Source of the DNA: an uncultured Pelagibacteraceae bacterium
GTDB taxonomy: Bacteria; Pseudomonadota; Alphaproteobacteria; Pelagibacterales; Pelagibacteraceae
Direction: 5' to 3'
Assembly: GCA_902612345.1 (NCBI GenBank)
Contig: CACMDE010000002.1
Location: 1 to 64,000, forward strand
Length of the DNA stretch: 64,000 bases
The translations under genes and the position numbers were made by a program. This document shows, piece after piece, positions 1-8,039 of the stretch. The notes beneath the pieces were generated by a model, which searched no databases, was not told the DNA's origin, and was given only the letters and a program-made list of their open reading frames with translations. Position 1 is the stretch's first letter, and every line of letters starts with the position of its first letter.

Positions 1-81
1 GGTAAAATGTTGGCTAATGGGTCTCCAGATGAAATTAAAAATGATAAACGTGTCATTGATGCGTATTTAGGAGCACAATAA
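1..81 (+). CDS. Liv-type ABC transporter ATP-binding protein, C-terminal end only (LivG-like)
   Basis: The window opens inside this gene. Frame 1 gives 26 residues ending in DAYLGAQ before TAA, which resembles the extreme C terminus of LivG-type ATPases, where an '(I/V)xxAYLG' tail follows the last helix. The stop codon shares a base with the next start (TAATG at 79-83), so the two ATPases are translationally coupled. The Walker motifs lie outside the window, so the assignment rests on the tail and on the LivF-like neighbour. Confidence 0.65.
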   Translation, partial: GKMLANGSPDEIKNDKRVIDAYLGAQ

Positions 82-866
82 TGTCTAACCAATATGAAGT
101 ATTAGGGAAAGCTCCAACACCAGATGATTTAAAAAAATTATCTCCAAAAGAAGTCCATTTAACTATAAAAAATTTAAATGCAGGTTACGGAAAAATGGAA
201 ATTTTACATAACTTTGATTTATTTGTGAATAAAGCTCAATCTTTATGTTTGATTGGACCTAATGGTGCAGGAAAATCTACAATTCTTCACTCAATATATG
301 GTTTTACAAATATTTTTTCTGGCCAAATTGAACTTGAAGGAAAAGAAATTACAAATCTTACTCCAGCGGAAAAGTTAAAGTCAGTTGGTATAGCTTATAT
401 ATTACAGGATAACTCTGTATTTCCAGACATGACAGTAGAAGAAAACTTATTAATGGGAGGATACATAAAGGAAAAAACAGACGAGTCATTTGAAGAGACT
501 GAAAGAATCTTTGAAAAGTATGAAAGGTTAAGAAATAGAAGAAACCAACCTGCAAAAGTTTTATCTGGAGGTGAGAGAAGATTACTAGAAATATCTAGAG
601 CCTTAGTCATGAAACCATCAGTGCTTTTAGTAGACGAACCATCAATTGGACTTGAACCTAGATATATTGAAATGGTTTTTGAAATATTAAGAGATCTTCA
701 ACAAAATGAAAAAAAAACAATTATTCTTGTAGAACAAAATGCCAAAAAGGGTTTGGAGTTTGCAGATATTGGTTATGTTTTAGTATCAGGTCAAACAGCT
801 ATCGCAGGATCTGGAGATGATTTACTTAAAAATCCAGATGTAGGTAGACTATTTCTTGGTGGCTAA
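81..866 (+). CDS. Liv-type ABC transporter ATP-binding protein (LivF-like)
   Basis: 261-residue cytoplasmic ATPase predicted to power uptake of branched-chain or other hydrophobic amino acids, or a related substrate such as urea or amides. Walker A GPNGAGKST is at about 59-67, the ABC signature LSGGE at about 160 and Walker B LLVDEP at about 180, followed by a switch histidine position replaced in the LVEQN context typical of LivF. It carries about 25 extra N-terminal residues compared with the 235-residue LivF encoded at 4458. It overlaps the previous ATPase gene and AzlC by one base each. The permeases and binding protein of this first set must lie upstream of the window or be shared with the second set at 3661-7544. 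Confidence 0.85.
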   Translation: MSNQYEVLGKAPTPDDLKKLSPKEVHLTIKNLNAGYGKMEILHNFDLFVNKAQSLCLIGPNGAGKSTILHSIYGFTNIFSGQIELEGKEITNLTPAEKLKSVGIAYILQDNSVFPDMTVEENLLMGGYIKEKTDESFEETERIFEKYERLRNRRNQPAKVLSGGERRLLEISRALVMKPSVLLVDEPSIGLEPRYIEMVFEILRDLQQNEKKTIILVEQNAKKGLEFADIGYVLVSGQTAIAGSGDDLLKNPDVGRLFLGG

Positions 867-1570
867 TGATAAAATCAAATATATTTTTAAAAGGTTTATT
901 TTCAATCAAAAGACTCGATAGTCCTGCTATTGCATTAGGTGCTAGCTTCGTAGCAATAGGAGCCCTATTGAAGAATGTTGGATTTACAATACAAGAAAGT
1001 ATTTTTTCAAGTTTTTTAATTTATGCATTACCTGGTTCTTTAGTTTTAGCTGAGTCAATATTTATTGGTGCATCTTTAATAAATATTTTTTTAGCTGTTT
1101 GGCTTGTGAATGCAAGGTTATATCCATTAACAGTATCTTTAATGCCTTTAGTAATGACAAAAAAACATCCTCGTTGGAAGTATGTTTTATCTTGTCATTT
1201 TGTAGCTGTTTCTCCATGGTTAATAATGAAAAGTAATTATAAAAAAATTAATAAAGAGGACAGACTTGATTTTTGGATTGGAATAGGTACAGCAAATTGG
1301 CTTATTGGTATATTTGCAACAATAATAGGATATTTGTCCGCTGATTATTTAAATAAAGATATGTTGATAGGATTGGCAATAGTTAATCCCATTTATTTTA
1401 CTTGTGCAATGATTGGTGTCATGGAGTCAAAAAGTATTTCAGTTGCTATTATTTTGGGTGCTTTGCTAAGTCCAGTATTCTATTTTATTACTCCAGAATG
1501 GTGTATTTTGTTTGGAGGTATTGCTGCAGGTTCAATAGCTTTTTTATTAGGAGAAAAAAGTGTCAACTGA
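866..1570 (+). CDS. azlC: AzlC family branched-chain amino acid exporter, large subunit
   Basis: 234-residue inner-membrane protein with several hydrophobic segments and the typical AzlC opening (a GASFVAIGALLKNVGF-like first helix, then repeated Pro/Gly-rich turns). AzlC pairs with the small AzlD protein to export branched-chain amino acids and their analogues. The start ATG overlaps the stop of the upstream ATPase, and the 3' end overlaps AzlD by 11 bases, so an exporter is coupled to an importer ATPase. Substrate is inferred from the family only. Confidence 0.82.
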   Translation: MIKSNIFLKGLFSIKRLDSPAIALGASFVAIGALLKNVGFTIQESIFSSFLIYALPGSLVLAESIFIGASLINIFLAVWLVNARLYPLTVSLMPLVMTKKHPRWKYVLSCHFVAVSPWLIMKSNYKKINKEDRLDFWIGIGTANWLIGIFATIIGYLSADYLNKDMLIGLAIVNPIYFTCAMIGVMESKSISVAIILGALLSPVFYFITPEWCILFGGIAAGSIAFLLGEKSVN

Positions 1571-1883
1571 GATATTTTTAGCTGTTATAGTTACCTGGGC
1601 GGCAACATATTTGTCTAGACTTCTTGGTATGCTAACATCAACAAAAATTGATGAAAACTCAAAAATTTATCGATGGTTTAATTGCTTAGCATACTCAACA
1701 CTTGCTGCTTTAACATCAAGGGTTTTAATTTTTCCTAATGGAGATCTTATGGATACAAATTATTTAACTAGAATAATTGTTATTTTGATTGCAATATCAA
1801 TTTATTTTTTAAGTAAAAGAAATTTAGTTTACTCAACTGTTTTTTCAGCTATCATTTTGACTGTAATAAATAGCCAAACTTAA
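1560..1883 (+). CDS. azlD: AzlD family branched-chain amino acid exporter, small subunit
   Basis: 107-residue protein with about three to four membrane segments, the usual size for AzlD. Translation starts at a GTG codon (1560) inside the end of azlC, an 11-base overlap typical of AzlC/AzlD pairs. The conserved early motif TWAATYLSRLLG is visible at residues 12-23. It is predicted to form the exporter with AzlC. No terminator follows directly; 257 bases separate it from the next coding start. Confidence 0.8.
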   Translation: MSTEIFLAVIVTWAATYLSRLLGMLTSTKIDENSKIYRWFNCLAYSTLAALTSRVLIFPNGDLMDTNYLTRIIVILIAISIYFLSKRNLVYSTVFSAIILTVINSQT

Positions 1884-2140
1884 ATTTTAGTAAAATTGAA
1901 AAAAGACTTTAAAGAATCAAATGAAATTTGAAATTGAGCTAAAATTTAATTATTCAATTTAAGGTTGATTACATTTAAGGCTAAAATAAGCTATATTTTT
2001 CAACATTTTTTTGTTGTATAATTATCACATAGAAAAAAAAACGACATTTTTTATAAATTTATAGGGTGCAAAAAACTAAAATGATTGTTAAAAAATATCA
2101 GTTTTTATTAATAAATACTAAAATTAAAGAAGGATTAAAA
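1884..2140 (+). promoter_or_regulatory. Intergenic region with a consensus -10 hexamer (2017-2022) before the outer-membrane-like gene
   Basis: This is the longest gap in the window. A perfect TATAAT is at 2017-2022, 119 bases upstream of the chosen start at 2141, but there is no convincing -35 at the usual spacing. A ribosome binding site (AAGAAGGA) lies at about 2126-2133. An in-frame ATG at 2066 has no ribosome binding site and would add 25 residues before the signal peptide. I see no other structure in the gap. Confidence 0.4.
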
Positions 2141-2791
2141 ATGAAAAAAACAATTTGTGCAATAATAGTTGCCCTTTTTGCTTATGCACCTGCCGGTTTA
2201 GCGATCGAAGGTGTTAATCTTACTCTTGGTGCTTCAGGCCAAGCAGGTTTATTCACTGCTACCGGTAAAGAAGTCAGCACACAGTCAACTCATGAAGATA
2301 CAGAGATAGCAGGTGTTGCTTATAGTTCTGTATTTACAGAGATAAACGTAGGAAGAATTGCAATTGGTGTGGACTATGTTCCAGATGGGTTACAATCTGA
2401 TACAGTAGAGTCAGTGAAGCATGATAAGACGACTTCTAATACTGTTAATATAACAGAAAACTCATTGAAAGTTGAGTTTGAAGATTTAACTACAGCGTAC
2501 GTTGCAGTTAACCTGACTGACAATTTTTATGTGAAAGCTGGAATGATCCAAGTTGATGTTCTAACACAAGAAAATCTAGGAACAGGTGGTTCTTATGGAG
2601 ATACATCTTTAGATGGAACTCTAGTAGGATTTGGTTATCAACATGACCTAGATGCAATTTTTGTAAGAGCTGAAGCAAGTTATTTAGAATTTGATGGAGC
2701 TACAGTAAATTCCACAAACTCAGATAACAAAGCATCTATTAAGAATTTAGACGGAGTAACAGCTAAGATCTCAATAGGAAAAACTTTCTAA
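2141..2791 (+). CDS. Secreted outer-membrane beta-barrel-like protein
   Basis: 216 residues from the ATG at 2141, which is preceded by AAGAAGGA. Residues 1-22 form a Sec signal peptide (basic start, hydrophobic core, cleavage near AGLA). The mature part shows alternating polar/hydrophobic strands, many Gly, Thr and Val residues, and a final strand ending in a C-terminal Phe (KISIGKTF), the usual recognition feature of outer-membrane barrels. Specific family not recognised. It is monocistronic by appearance: a -10-like hexamer lies upstream and a strong terminator follows. GC is a little higher than in its neighbours, as often seen for abundant envelope proteins. Confidence 0.65.
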   Translation: MKKTICAIIVALFAYAPAGLAIEGVNLTLGASGQAGLFTATGKEVSTQSTHEDTEIAGVAYSSVFTEINVGRIAIGVDYVPDGLQSDTVESVKHDKTTSNTVNITENSLKVEFEDLTTAYVAVNLTDNFYVKAGMIQVDVLTQENLGTGGSYGDTSLDGTLVGFGYQHDLDAIFVRAEASYLEFDGATVNSTNSDNKASIKNLDGVTAKISIGKTF

Positions 2792-2821
2792 GAAAATAAA
2801 ATTTATTTTCAAAGTAATTTA

Positions 2822-2853
2822 AAAAAAGCCCCTTTCTAAGGGGCTTTTTTTTT
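2822..2853 (+). terminator. Rho-independent terminator
   Basis: A GCCCC / GGGGC stem extended by A and T runs (AAAAAAGCCCC, loop TTTCTAA, GGGGCTTTTTT), ending in an uninterrupted T run. It follows the outer-membrane-like gene by about 30 bases. Confidence 0.9.
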
Positions 2854-2890
2854 ATGTATTATTTTAGACATATAACACTATAATTATACT

Positions 2891-3661
2891 ATGAACCTAG
2901 GATTTATTGGAACAGGAGAGATAACAAAGGCAGTTGTAAAAGGAATAATTAATTCTAAAATTAAATATAACAAAATTTTTTTATCAAAAAGAAATAAAAT
3001 AATTTCAAAATACCTAAGTAGTTTAAATCAAAAAATTTACGTTTTAAATGATAATCAAGAAATTATTGATAAATCTAATTTAGTTTTTCTTGGTATAACA
3101 CCCAAGGTAGGAAAGAAAATTATCAAAAAGTTAAATTTTAAAAAGTCTCATATTGTCATAAGTTTTATTTCAACGATAAAACTCAATGAGTTAAAGAAAT
3201 ATATTAAAATAAAATGTACTATAGTACGTGCAATACCTTTGCCTCCTATTTCTTTAGGTGTAGGACCAGTGCCTATTTTTCCAGCTAATAAAAAAGTAAA
3301 AAATTTTTTTAATAAAATAGGAAAAACTATAGAAATTAGAAATGAAAAATTATCGTTAAATTTCTGGACCATGTCTTCTATGATGGCGCCATATTATGAA
3401 ATACTAAATCATCTTTCTTTATGGTTACATAAAAAAGGATTAAATAAAATAAAAGCTGAAAATTATATTACTTCTTTATTTTTAGGATTATCAAAAAACG
3501 CTTATCAAAATAAATACAAGAATTTGAATGAATTAGTAAAAAAATCACAAACTCCAAAAGGATTAAATGAACAAGCTTTAAAAGAGTTAAAAAAAATGAA
3601 TGTGTATAAAAAATTAGAAATTACATCAAATAATATTCTAAGAAGGCTTAAAGATAAATAA
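2891..3661 (+). CDS. Pyrroline-5-carboxylate reductase-like NAD(P)-dependent oxidoreductase
   Basis: 256 residues. The N terminus has a Rossmann dinucleotide motif GFIGTGEI (residues 4-11), and the C-terminal half carries TPKGLNEQA, which matches the position of the SPGGTT active-site loop of ProC but diverges from it. ProC reduces pyrroline-5-carboxylate to proline. The divergent loop and high lysine content leave room for a related imine or ketimine reductase. The stop shares TAATG with the next gene, so it is co-translated with a Liv-type transporter, which suggests work on an imported amino acid or a derivative. Confidence 0.6.
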   Translation: MNLGFIGTGEITKAVVKGIINSKIKYNKIFLSKRNKIISKYLSSLNQKIYVLNDNQEIIDKSNLVFLGITPKVGKKIIKKLNFKKSHIVISFISTIKLNELKKYIKIKCTIVRAIPLPPISLGVGPVPIFPANKKVKNFFNKIGKTIEIRNEKLSLNFWTMSSMMAPYYEILNHLSLWLHKKGLNKIKAENYITSLFLGLSKNAYQNKYKNLNELVKKSQTPKGLNEQALKELKKMNVYKKLEITSNNILRRLKDK

Positions 3662-4458
3662 TGGATGCCAATCCTTATATTTTAAAAGTTGAAAAACTAA
3701 CAAAATATTTTGGAGGACTTGCGGCTGTTTCAAACTGTTCTTTAAACATAAAACAAGGATCTATAACAGGTATAATTGGACCTAATGGTTCTGGAAAATC
3801 TACTTTATTTAATTTAATCGCTGGAAATTTAAAACCAAATTCTGGGAAAGTTATGTTTAATAACGAAAATATAACTGAGATACCATCATATGAGCTTTTT
3901 ACAAAAGGTTTACTTAGAACTTTTCAAATTGCTCATGAGTTTACAAATCTGACTGTTTTAGAAAATTTGATGATGGTTCCAAGTAATCAGTCAGGTGAAA
4001 ACCTTGTAAATGCTTTAATAAAACCCTCATTAATTAAAAAGGAGGAGAACATTATTAGAGCCAAAGCTTACGAAGTTATTGATTTTTTAAATCTTAAACA
4101 TTTGGCAAATGAACTGGCTGGAAATTTATCTGGTGGACAAAAAAAACTACTAGAACTTGGGAGAACAATGATGGTTGATGCCAAAATTGTTCTACTAGAT
4201 GAGGTAGGAGCTGGTGTCAATAGAACTCTTTTAAAAGATCTTGGTACGGCAATATTGAGATTAAATAAGGAGAAAAACTATACTTTTTGTATGATTGAAC
4301 ATGATATGGATTTTATAAGCAGAATGTGTGATCCCGTAATTGTAATGTCTGATGGTGCTGTTTTATTTGAAGGGAGTCCTGAAGAAGTTAAAAAAAATGA
4401 AAAAGTAATTGAAAGTTATCTTGGAAGAGGAAATGAAAATAATGGAGAAAAAAATTAA
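3661..4458 (+). CDS. livG: Liv-type ABC transporter ATP-binding protein (LivG)
   Basis: 265-residue ATPase of the hydrophobic amino acid uptake (HAAT) family. Walker A GPNGSGKST at 40-48, signature LSGGQ near 156, Walker B followed by DEVGAGVN; the D-E-V/P-x-A-G-(V/L)-N form is typical of LivG. It sits first in a compact livGFHM block whose genes overlap or nearly touch (TAATG at both ends). The binding protein is probably the convergent gene at 8040-9221. Confidence 0.88.
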   Translation: MDANPYILKVEKLTKYFGGLAAVSNCSLNIKQGSITGIIGPNGSGKSTLFNLIAGNLKPNSGKVMFNNENITEIPSYELFTKGLLRTFQIAHEFTNLTVLENLMMVPSNQSGENLVNALIKPSLIKKEENIIRAKAYEVIDFLNLKHLANELAGNLSGGQKKLLELGRTMMVDAKIVLLDEVGAGVNRTLLKDLGTAILRLNKEKNYTFCMIEHDMDFISRMCDPVIVMSDGAVLFEGSPEEVKKNEKVIESYLGRGNENNGEKN

Positions 4459-5165
4459 TGGCATTTTTTGAGGGAAGTAAGATGACAGCTGGCTATGGAA
4501 ATGGTCCTGACATCATTAGCTCTTGTTCAATAAATGTTAATAGAGGTGAGATTGTTGCAATATTAGGACCTAATGGTGCAGGAAAATCTACAGCGATGAA
4601 AGCAATGTTAGGTTTATTGAAACTCAAGACCGGCTCAATTTCAATTGATGGCAAAGACATTACAAATCTATCACCACAAGATAGAGTTAAAGCAGGAATT
4701 TCTTTTGTTCCTCAAACAAGAAACGTTTTTGCTGATCTGACCGTAAAAGAGAATTTAGAAGTTGGAGCATTCTTAAGAGAAGATGATGTTAATAAAGTTA
4801 TTGATGAAATTTATGAATTATTTCCAATATTAAATGAAAAAAAAAATCAAGTTGTTGGAGAATTATCTGGAGGACAAAGACAACAAGTAGCTTTGGGAAG
4901 AGCTTTGATGATTAAACCTTCAGTTTTAATGTTAGATGAACCTACGGCTGGTGTCTCACCCATCGTAATGGATGAATTGTTTCAACATATAATCAAAGTA
5001 AAAAAAACTAATGTTGCAATTATAATGGTAGAGCAAAACGCAAAACAAGCTTTAAGTATATCAGATAGAGGATATGTTTTAGTTACTGGACAAAATAAAT
5101 TTGATGGATCTGGAAACGAGCTACTCCAAGACCCAGAAGTAAGGAGGTCTTTTTTAGGAGGATAA
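4458..5165 (+). CDS. livF: Liv-type ABC transporter ATP-binding protein (LivF)
   Basis: 235-residue ATPase with Walker A GPNGAGKST at 37-45, signature LSGGQRQQ, Walker B LMLDEPTAGVSP and the LivF-type MVEQNAKQAL switch region. Its length is exactly that of classical LivF. It partners with LivG (3661) on the LivHM permeases. The gene overlaps livG by one base and is followed one base later by livH. Confidence 0.9.
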   Translation: MAFFEGSKMTAGYGNGPDIISSCSINVNRGEIVAILGPNGAGKSTAMKAMLGLLKLKTGSISIDGKDITNLSPQDRVKAGISFVPQTRNVFADLTVKENLEVGAFLREDDVNKVIDEIYELFPILNEKKNQVVGELSGGQRQQVALGRALMIKPSVLMLDEPTAGVSPIVMDELFQHIIKVKKTNVAIIMVEQNAKQALSISDRGYVLVTGQNKFDGSGNELLQDPEVRRSFLGG

Positions 5166-5166
5166 T

Positions 5167-6177
5167 ATGGATTTTTTGAATGCAATAATTTTACTTCTTA
5201 ACTATACAATAATTCCAGCACTTAGTTATGGTTCTCAACTTGCATTAGGAGCAATTTTTGTAACATTAATTTATGGTGTTTTAAGGTTCGCAAATTTTGC
5301 AACAGGGGACATGATGTCTTTTGGAACAATGTTTGCTGTGTTGCTAACATTTTACTTTCAATCACTTGGAATAAATTTTGGTTTTTTGCCTACTGCATTA
5401 CTAACTATTCCTTTTGCAGTTATTATGATGATTTTATACATGCTATCTATTGATAAATTTGTTTTTAGTTATTATAGGATAAAAAAAAGTCCACCTGTAG
5501 TACTTGCTATGGTGAGCGTTGGTGTAATGTTTGTTACACAAGCAATTATAAGAATTATTATAGGACCTTTTGATAGAAGATTTCTAGATGGTGAAAAGTT
5601 TATTTTGAAAGCTACAGAGTTTAAAGAAATGACAGGATTAAATGAGGGTTTAACAATTAAGTCAACTCAAGCAATTACAATAGTTGTAACTGTAATTGTT
5701 GTTTCAATAATGTTTTGGTTTTTAAACAAAACTAAAACTGGAACAAGTATGAGAGCCTATTCTGACAATGAAGACCTTGCTTTATTATCAGGAATAGATC
5801 CAAAAAAGGTTGTTCTATTAACCTGGGTAATAGCTGGTATTTTAGCAACTGTTGGTGGAGTTTTATATGGTTTAGACAAAAGCTATAAGCCATTTGTGTA
5901 TTTTAATAATATGTTACCAATATTTGCTGCAGCAATTGTTGGCGGAATTGGAAATCCATTAGGAGCATTTTTAGGAGGTTATGTTGTTGCTTTTGGAGAG
6001 ATATTTATAACCTACGCTTATAAAAAGTTTTTTACTTATATACTTCCAGAAAGTCTTGAACCAAATTCATTAATGCAATTACTTTCCACAGATTATAAGT
6101 TTGCTGTATCGTTCTCTCTTTTAGTAATTGTATTACTATTTAGACCATCTGGAATTTTTAAAGGACTTAGATTATGA
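5167..6177 (+). CDS. livH: Liv-type ABC transporter permease (LivH)
   Basis: 336-residue inner-membrane permease with about eight hydrophobic helices. Early motif LALGAIFVTLIYGVLRFANF (24-43) is the LivH signature around the ligand path, and the ATPase-contact loop (MRAYSDNEDLALLSGID) lies near residues 196-212. Longer than E. coli LivH (308) because of an extended central loop. Co-translated with livM through an ATGA overlap. Confidence 0.88.
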   Translation: MDFLNAIILLLNYTIIPALSYGSQLALGAIFVTLIYGVLRFANFATGDMMSFGTMFAVLLTFYFQSLGINFGFLPTALLTIPFAVIMMILYMLSIDKFVFSYYRIKKSPPVVLAMVSVGVMFVTQAIIRIIIGPFDRRFLDGEKFILKATEFKEMTGLNEGLTIKSTQAITIVVTVIVVSIMFWFLNKTKTGTSMRAYSDNEDLALLSGIDPKKVVLLTWVIAGILATVGGVLYGLDKSYKPFVYFNNMLPIFAAAIVGGIGNPLGAFLGGYVVAFGEIFITYAYKKFFTYILPESLEPNSLMQLLSTDYKFAVSFSLLVIVLLFRPSGIFKGLRL

Positions 6178-7544
6178 AGCAGTATCTAAATGTAGTAACA
6201 GCTTATATGATAATGTTTACACTAATTATTTTAGTGGGAATATTTCAATCATGGTCTCAAGCTTTATCTATTTTAAATTATTGTTTAATTTCAGCGGTTA
6301 TGACCATTGGTGCAAATATTCAATGGGGGTATGCTGGTTTAATTAATTTTGGAATTATGGGTTACACTGCTTTAGGTGGATTAGCAGTAGTTCTTGTATC
6401 TGTTGCCCCAGTGCCTGAGGCATGGAAAGCAGGTGGGATTAATATGATAGGCTCTCTTGGTGTCGTGGTAGCCATGATTGTTTCAATTCGTTATATTTCA
6501 AAAAATATTCAAAAATCCAAAAAAAGAAATTATTTAATAGCAGGCACTATAGTAATAGGTTTACTTTTAATTAGATTATTAGCTGGACCAGGAATTGAAA
6601 GCATCGAGGCAGTTGATCCAGCTAAGACCGGGTTCTTAGGTGGATTGGGAATGCCAATATTATTTTCTTGGATTGTAGGAGCCTTTTTTGCTGGTGGATT
6701 AGCTTACGTCATTGGAAAAATTGCTCTTGGTTTAAGAGCAGACTATTTAGCAATAGCAACATTGTTAATTGCTGAGATTGTAGTTTCTATAATTAAACAT
6801 GAAGACTGGTTAGCAAGAGGAGTTAAAAATGTAATTGGTTTAAAAAGACCTGTTCCATATGAAATTGACCTTCAAACTTCACCTTGGTTTATAAATTTAG
6901 TAGAAAATTTTAATTCAGGTAAGCTAAAAGTAATCGGTACAATTTCAGAGAGACAAGATGTTTTAAAACAATTGGTAATTGATGCATCATCTGTATATGT
7001 GAAACTTTGTATGGCTGGTCTTTTTTTAACTGTGGTTATTATATTGTTAATTGTTACACAAAAAGCTTTGTATTCTCCGTGGGGAAGAAAAATGAGAGCA
7101 ATAAGAGATAATGAAGAAGCAGCAAGTGCTATGGGAAAAAATGTTGTTAAAGAACATCTTTTAATTTTTATTTTAGGATCTGCAGTTGTAGGTTTAGCAG
7201 GAGCTATGATGGTAACAAATGATGGTTTATTTACCCCAGGAAGTTATAGACCTATGAGATATACATTTGTAATTTGGGTAATGGTTATAGTTGGAGGAAC
7301 TGGAAATAATTTTGGAGCCATACTTGGGGGTTTTGTAGTTTGGTTTTTATGGGTCGAAGCTGCTCCAATAGCTTTATTTTTAATTAATTTTTTTACTGCT
7401 CACTTACCTGAGACAAATGCTTTAAAAGTCCATTTAATTGAAAGCGCCCCTTACTTTAGATTTTTGATGATTGGTATTGGTGTATTGCTGATAATGCGCT
7501 ATAGACCACAGGGAATTTTACCTGAAAAAATTATAAAGCAATAA
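6174..7544 (+). CDS. livM: Liv-type ABC transporter permease (LivM)
   Basis: 456-residue permease, close to the size of long LivM proteins. It has an N-terminal helix block, the WGYAGLINFGIMGYTALGG segment (residues 47-65) characteristic of LivM, and the coupling loop MRAIRDNEEAASAMGKN near residue 307. Partner of LivH. The start ATG is embedded in the livH stop. Confidence 0.88.
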   Translation: MKQYLNVVTAYMIMFTLIILVGIFQSWSQALSILNYCLISAVMTIGANIQWGYAGLINFGIMGYTALGGLAVVLVSVAPVPEAWKAGGINMIGSLGVVVAMIVSIRYISKNIQKSKKRNYLIAGTIVIGLLLIRLLAGPGIESIEAVDPAKTGFLGGLGMPILFSWIVGAFFAGGLAYVIGKIALGLRADYLAIATLLIAEIVVSIIKHEDWLARGVKNVIGLKRPVPYEIDLQTSPWFINLVENFNSGKLKVIGTISERQDVLKQLVIDASSVYVKLCMAGLFLTVVIILLIVTQKALYSPWGRKMRAIRDNEEAASAMGKNVVKEHLLIFILGSAVVGLAGAMMVTNDGLFTPGSYRPMRYTFVIWVMVIVGGTGNNFGAILGGFVVWFLWVEAAPIALFLINFFTAHLPETNALKVHLIESAPYFRFLMIGIGVLLIMRYRPQGILPEKIIKQ

Positions 7545-7546
7545 AT

Positions 7547-7921
7547 ATGAAAAAATTAATTTTAACTATTTTATTTATAATAATTACAACAAATTTATTA
7601 GCATTTGAAAAAGGTACTAATTTTGCCATAGAAGATTTTAAAGAGGCCCAAAAAGATGGAAAAACAATTGTTGTTAATTCATGGAATAAATATTGTTCGA
7701 CTTGCAAAGCACAAACTAAAATATTTGAGAGTGCAAAAAATGATTTTAAAGAAGTTATATTTTATTTTTATGAACAAACTGAAAACCCAGAAATAGCAAA
7801 TTTTTTGAAAATAGATTATTGGACAACAATAGCAGTATATAAAAACAACAAAGAAATTTCTCGAGAAATGGGTTTAACTAATAAAAAAAAGATTTATGAT
7901 TTAATTAAGAAGGGAATTTAA
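7547..7921 (+). CDS. Periplasmic thioredoxin-fold protein
   Basis: 124 residues with a signal peptide (1-19, hydrophobic core) and a thioredoxin-like active site CSTC at Cys50-Cys53 following NSWNKY. The rest fits a small thioredoxin fold ('IAVYKNNKEI..' for the cis-Pro/edge strand region, although the usual cis-Pro is not obvious). Likely a periplasmic thiol-disulfide protein. Two bases after livM, so transcribed with the transporter; no direct link to transport is known. Confidence 0.65.
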   Translation: MKKLILTILFIIITTNLLAFEKGTNFAIEDFKEAQKDGKTIVVNSWNKYCSTCKAQTKIFESAKNDFKEVIFYFYEQTENPEIANFLKIDYWTTIAVYKNNKEISREMGLTNKKKIYDLIKKGI

Positions 7922-7922
7922 A

Positions 7923-7991
7923 TTGTACTACATTCTTCTTGGAATAGCAGTTGGTTTAATTATTTATCTAGCAGACAAATATATTTTCTAA
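7923..7991 (+). CDS. Putative 22-residue single-helix membrane peptide (TTG start)
   Basis: Reading from TTG at 7923 gives 22 residues with one hydrophobic helix (YYILLGIAVGLIIYLA) and the tail DKYIF. A good Shine-Dalgarno run (AAGAAGGGA at about 7908-7916) sits seven bases before the TTG, inside the end of the thioredoxin-like gene, and a terminator begins ten bases after the stop. Translation is inferred, not shown; conservation in relatives would decide. Confidence 0.4.
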   Translation: MYYILLGIAVGLIIYLADKYIF

Positions 7992-8000
7992 TAAAAAAAA

Positions 8001-8024
8001 CCCCAGCGAATTAAATCGCTGGGG
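8001..8024. terminator. Bidirectional terminator between convergent units
   Basis: Perfect 9-bp stem CCCCAGCGA / TCGCTGGGG with a 6-base loop, flanked by an A run on the left and a T run on the right, so it can stop both the liv operon (+) and the binding-protein gene (-). Confidence 0.92.
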
Positions 8025-8039
8025 TTTTAAACTCAAATA

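Noticed and set aside
2066-2140. Longer N terminus for the outer-membrane-like protein
   Set aside because: No ribosome binding site; the signal peptide begins at 2141 right after AAGAAGGA.
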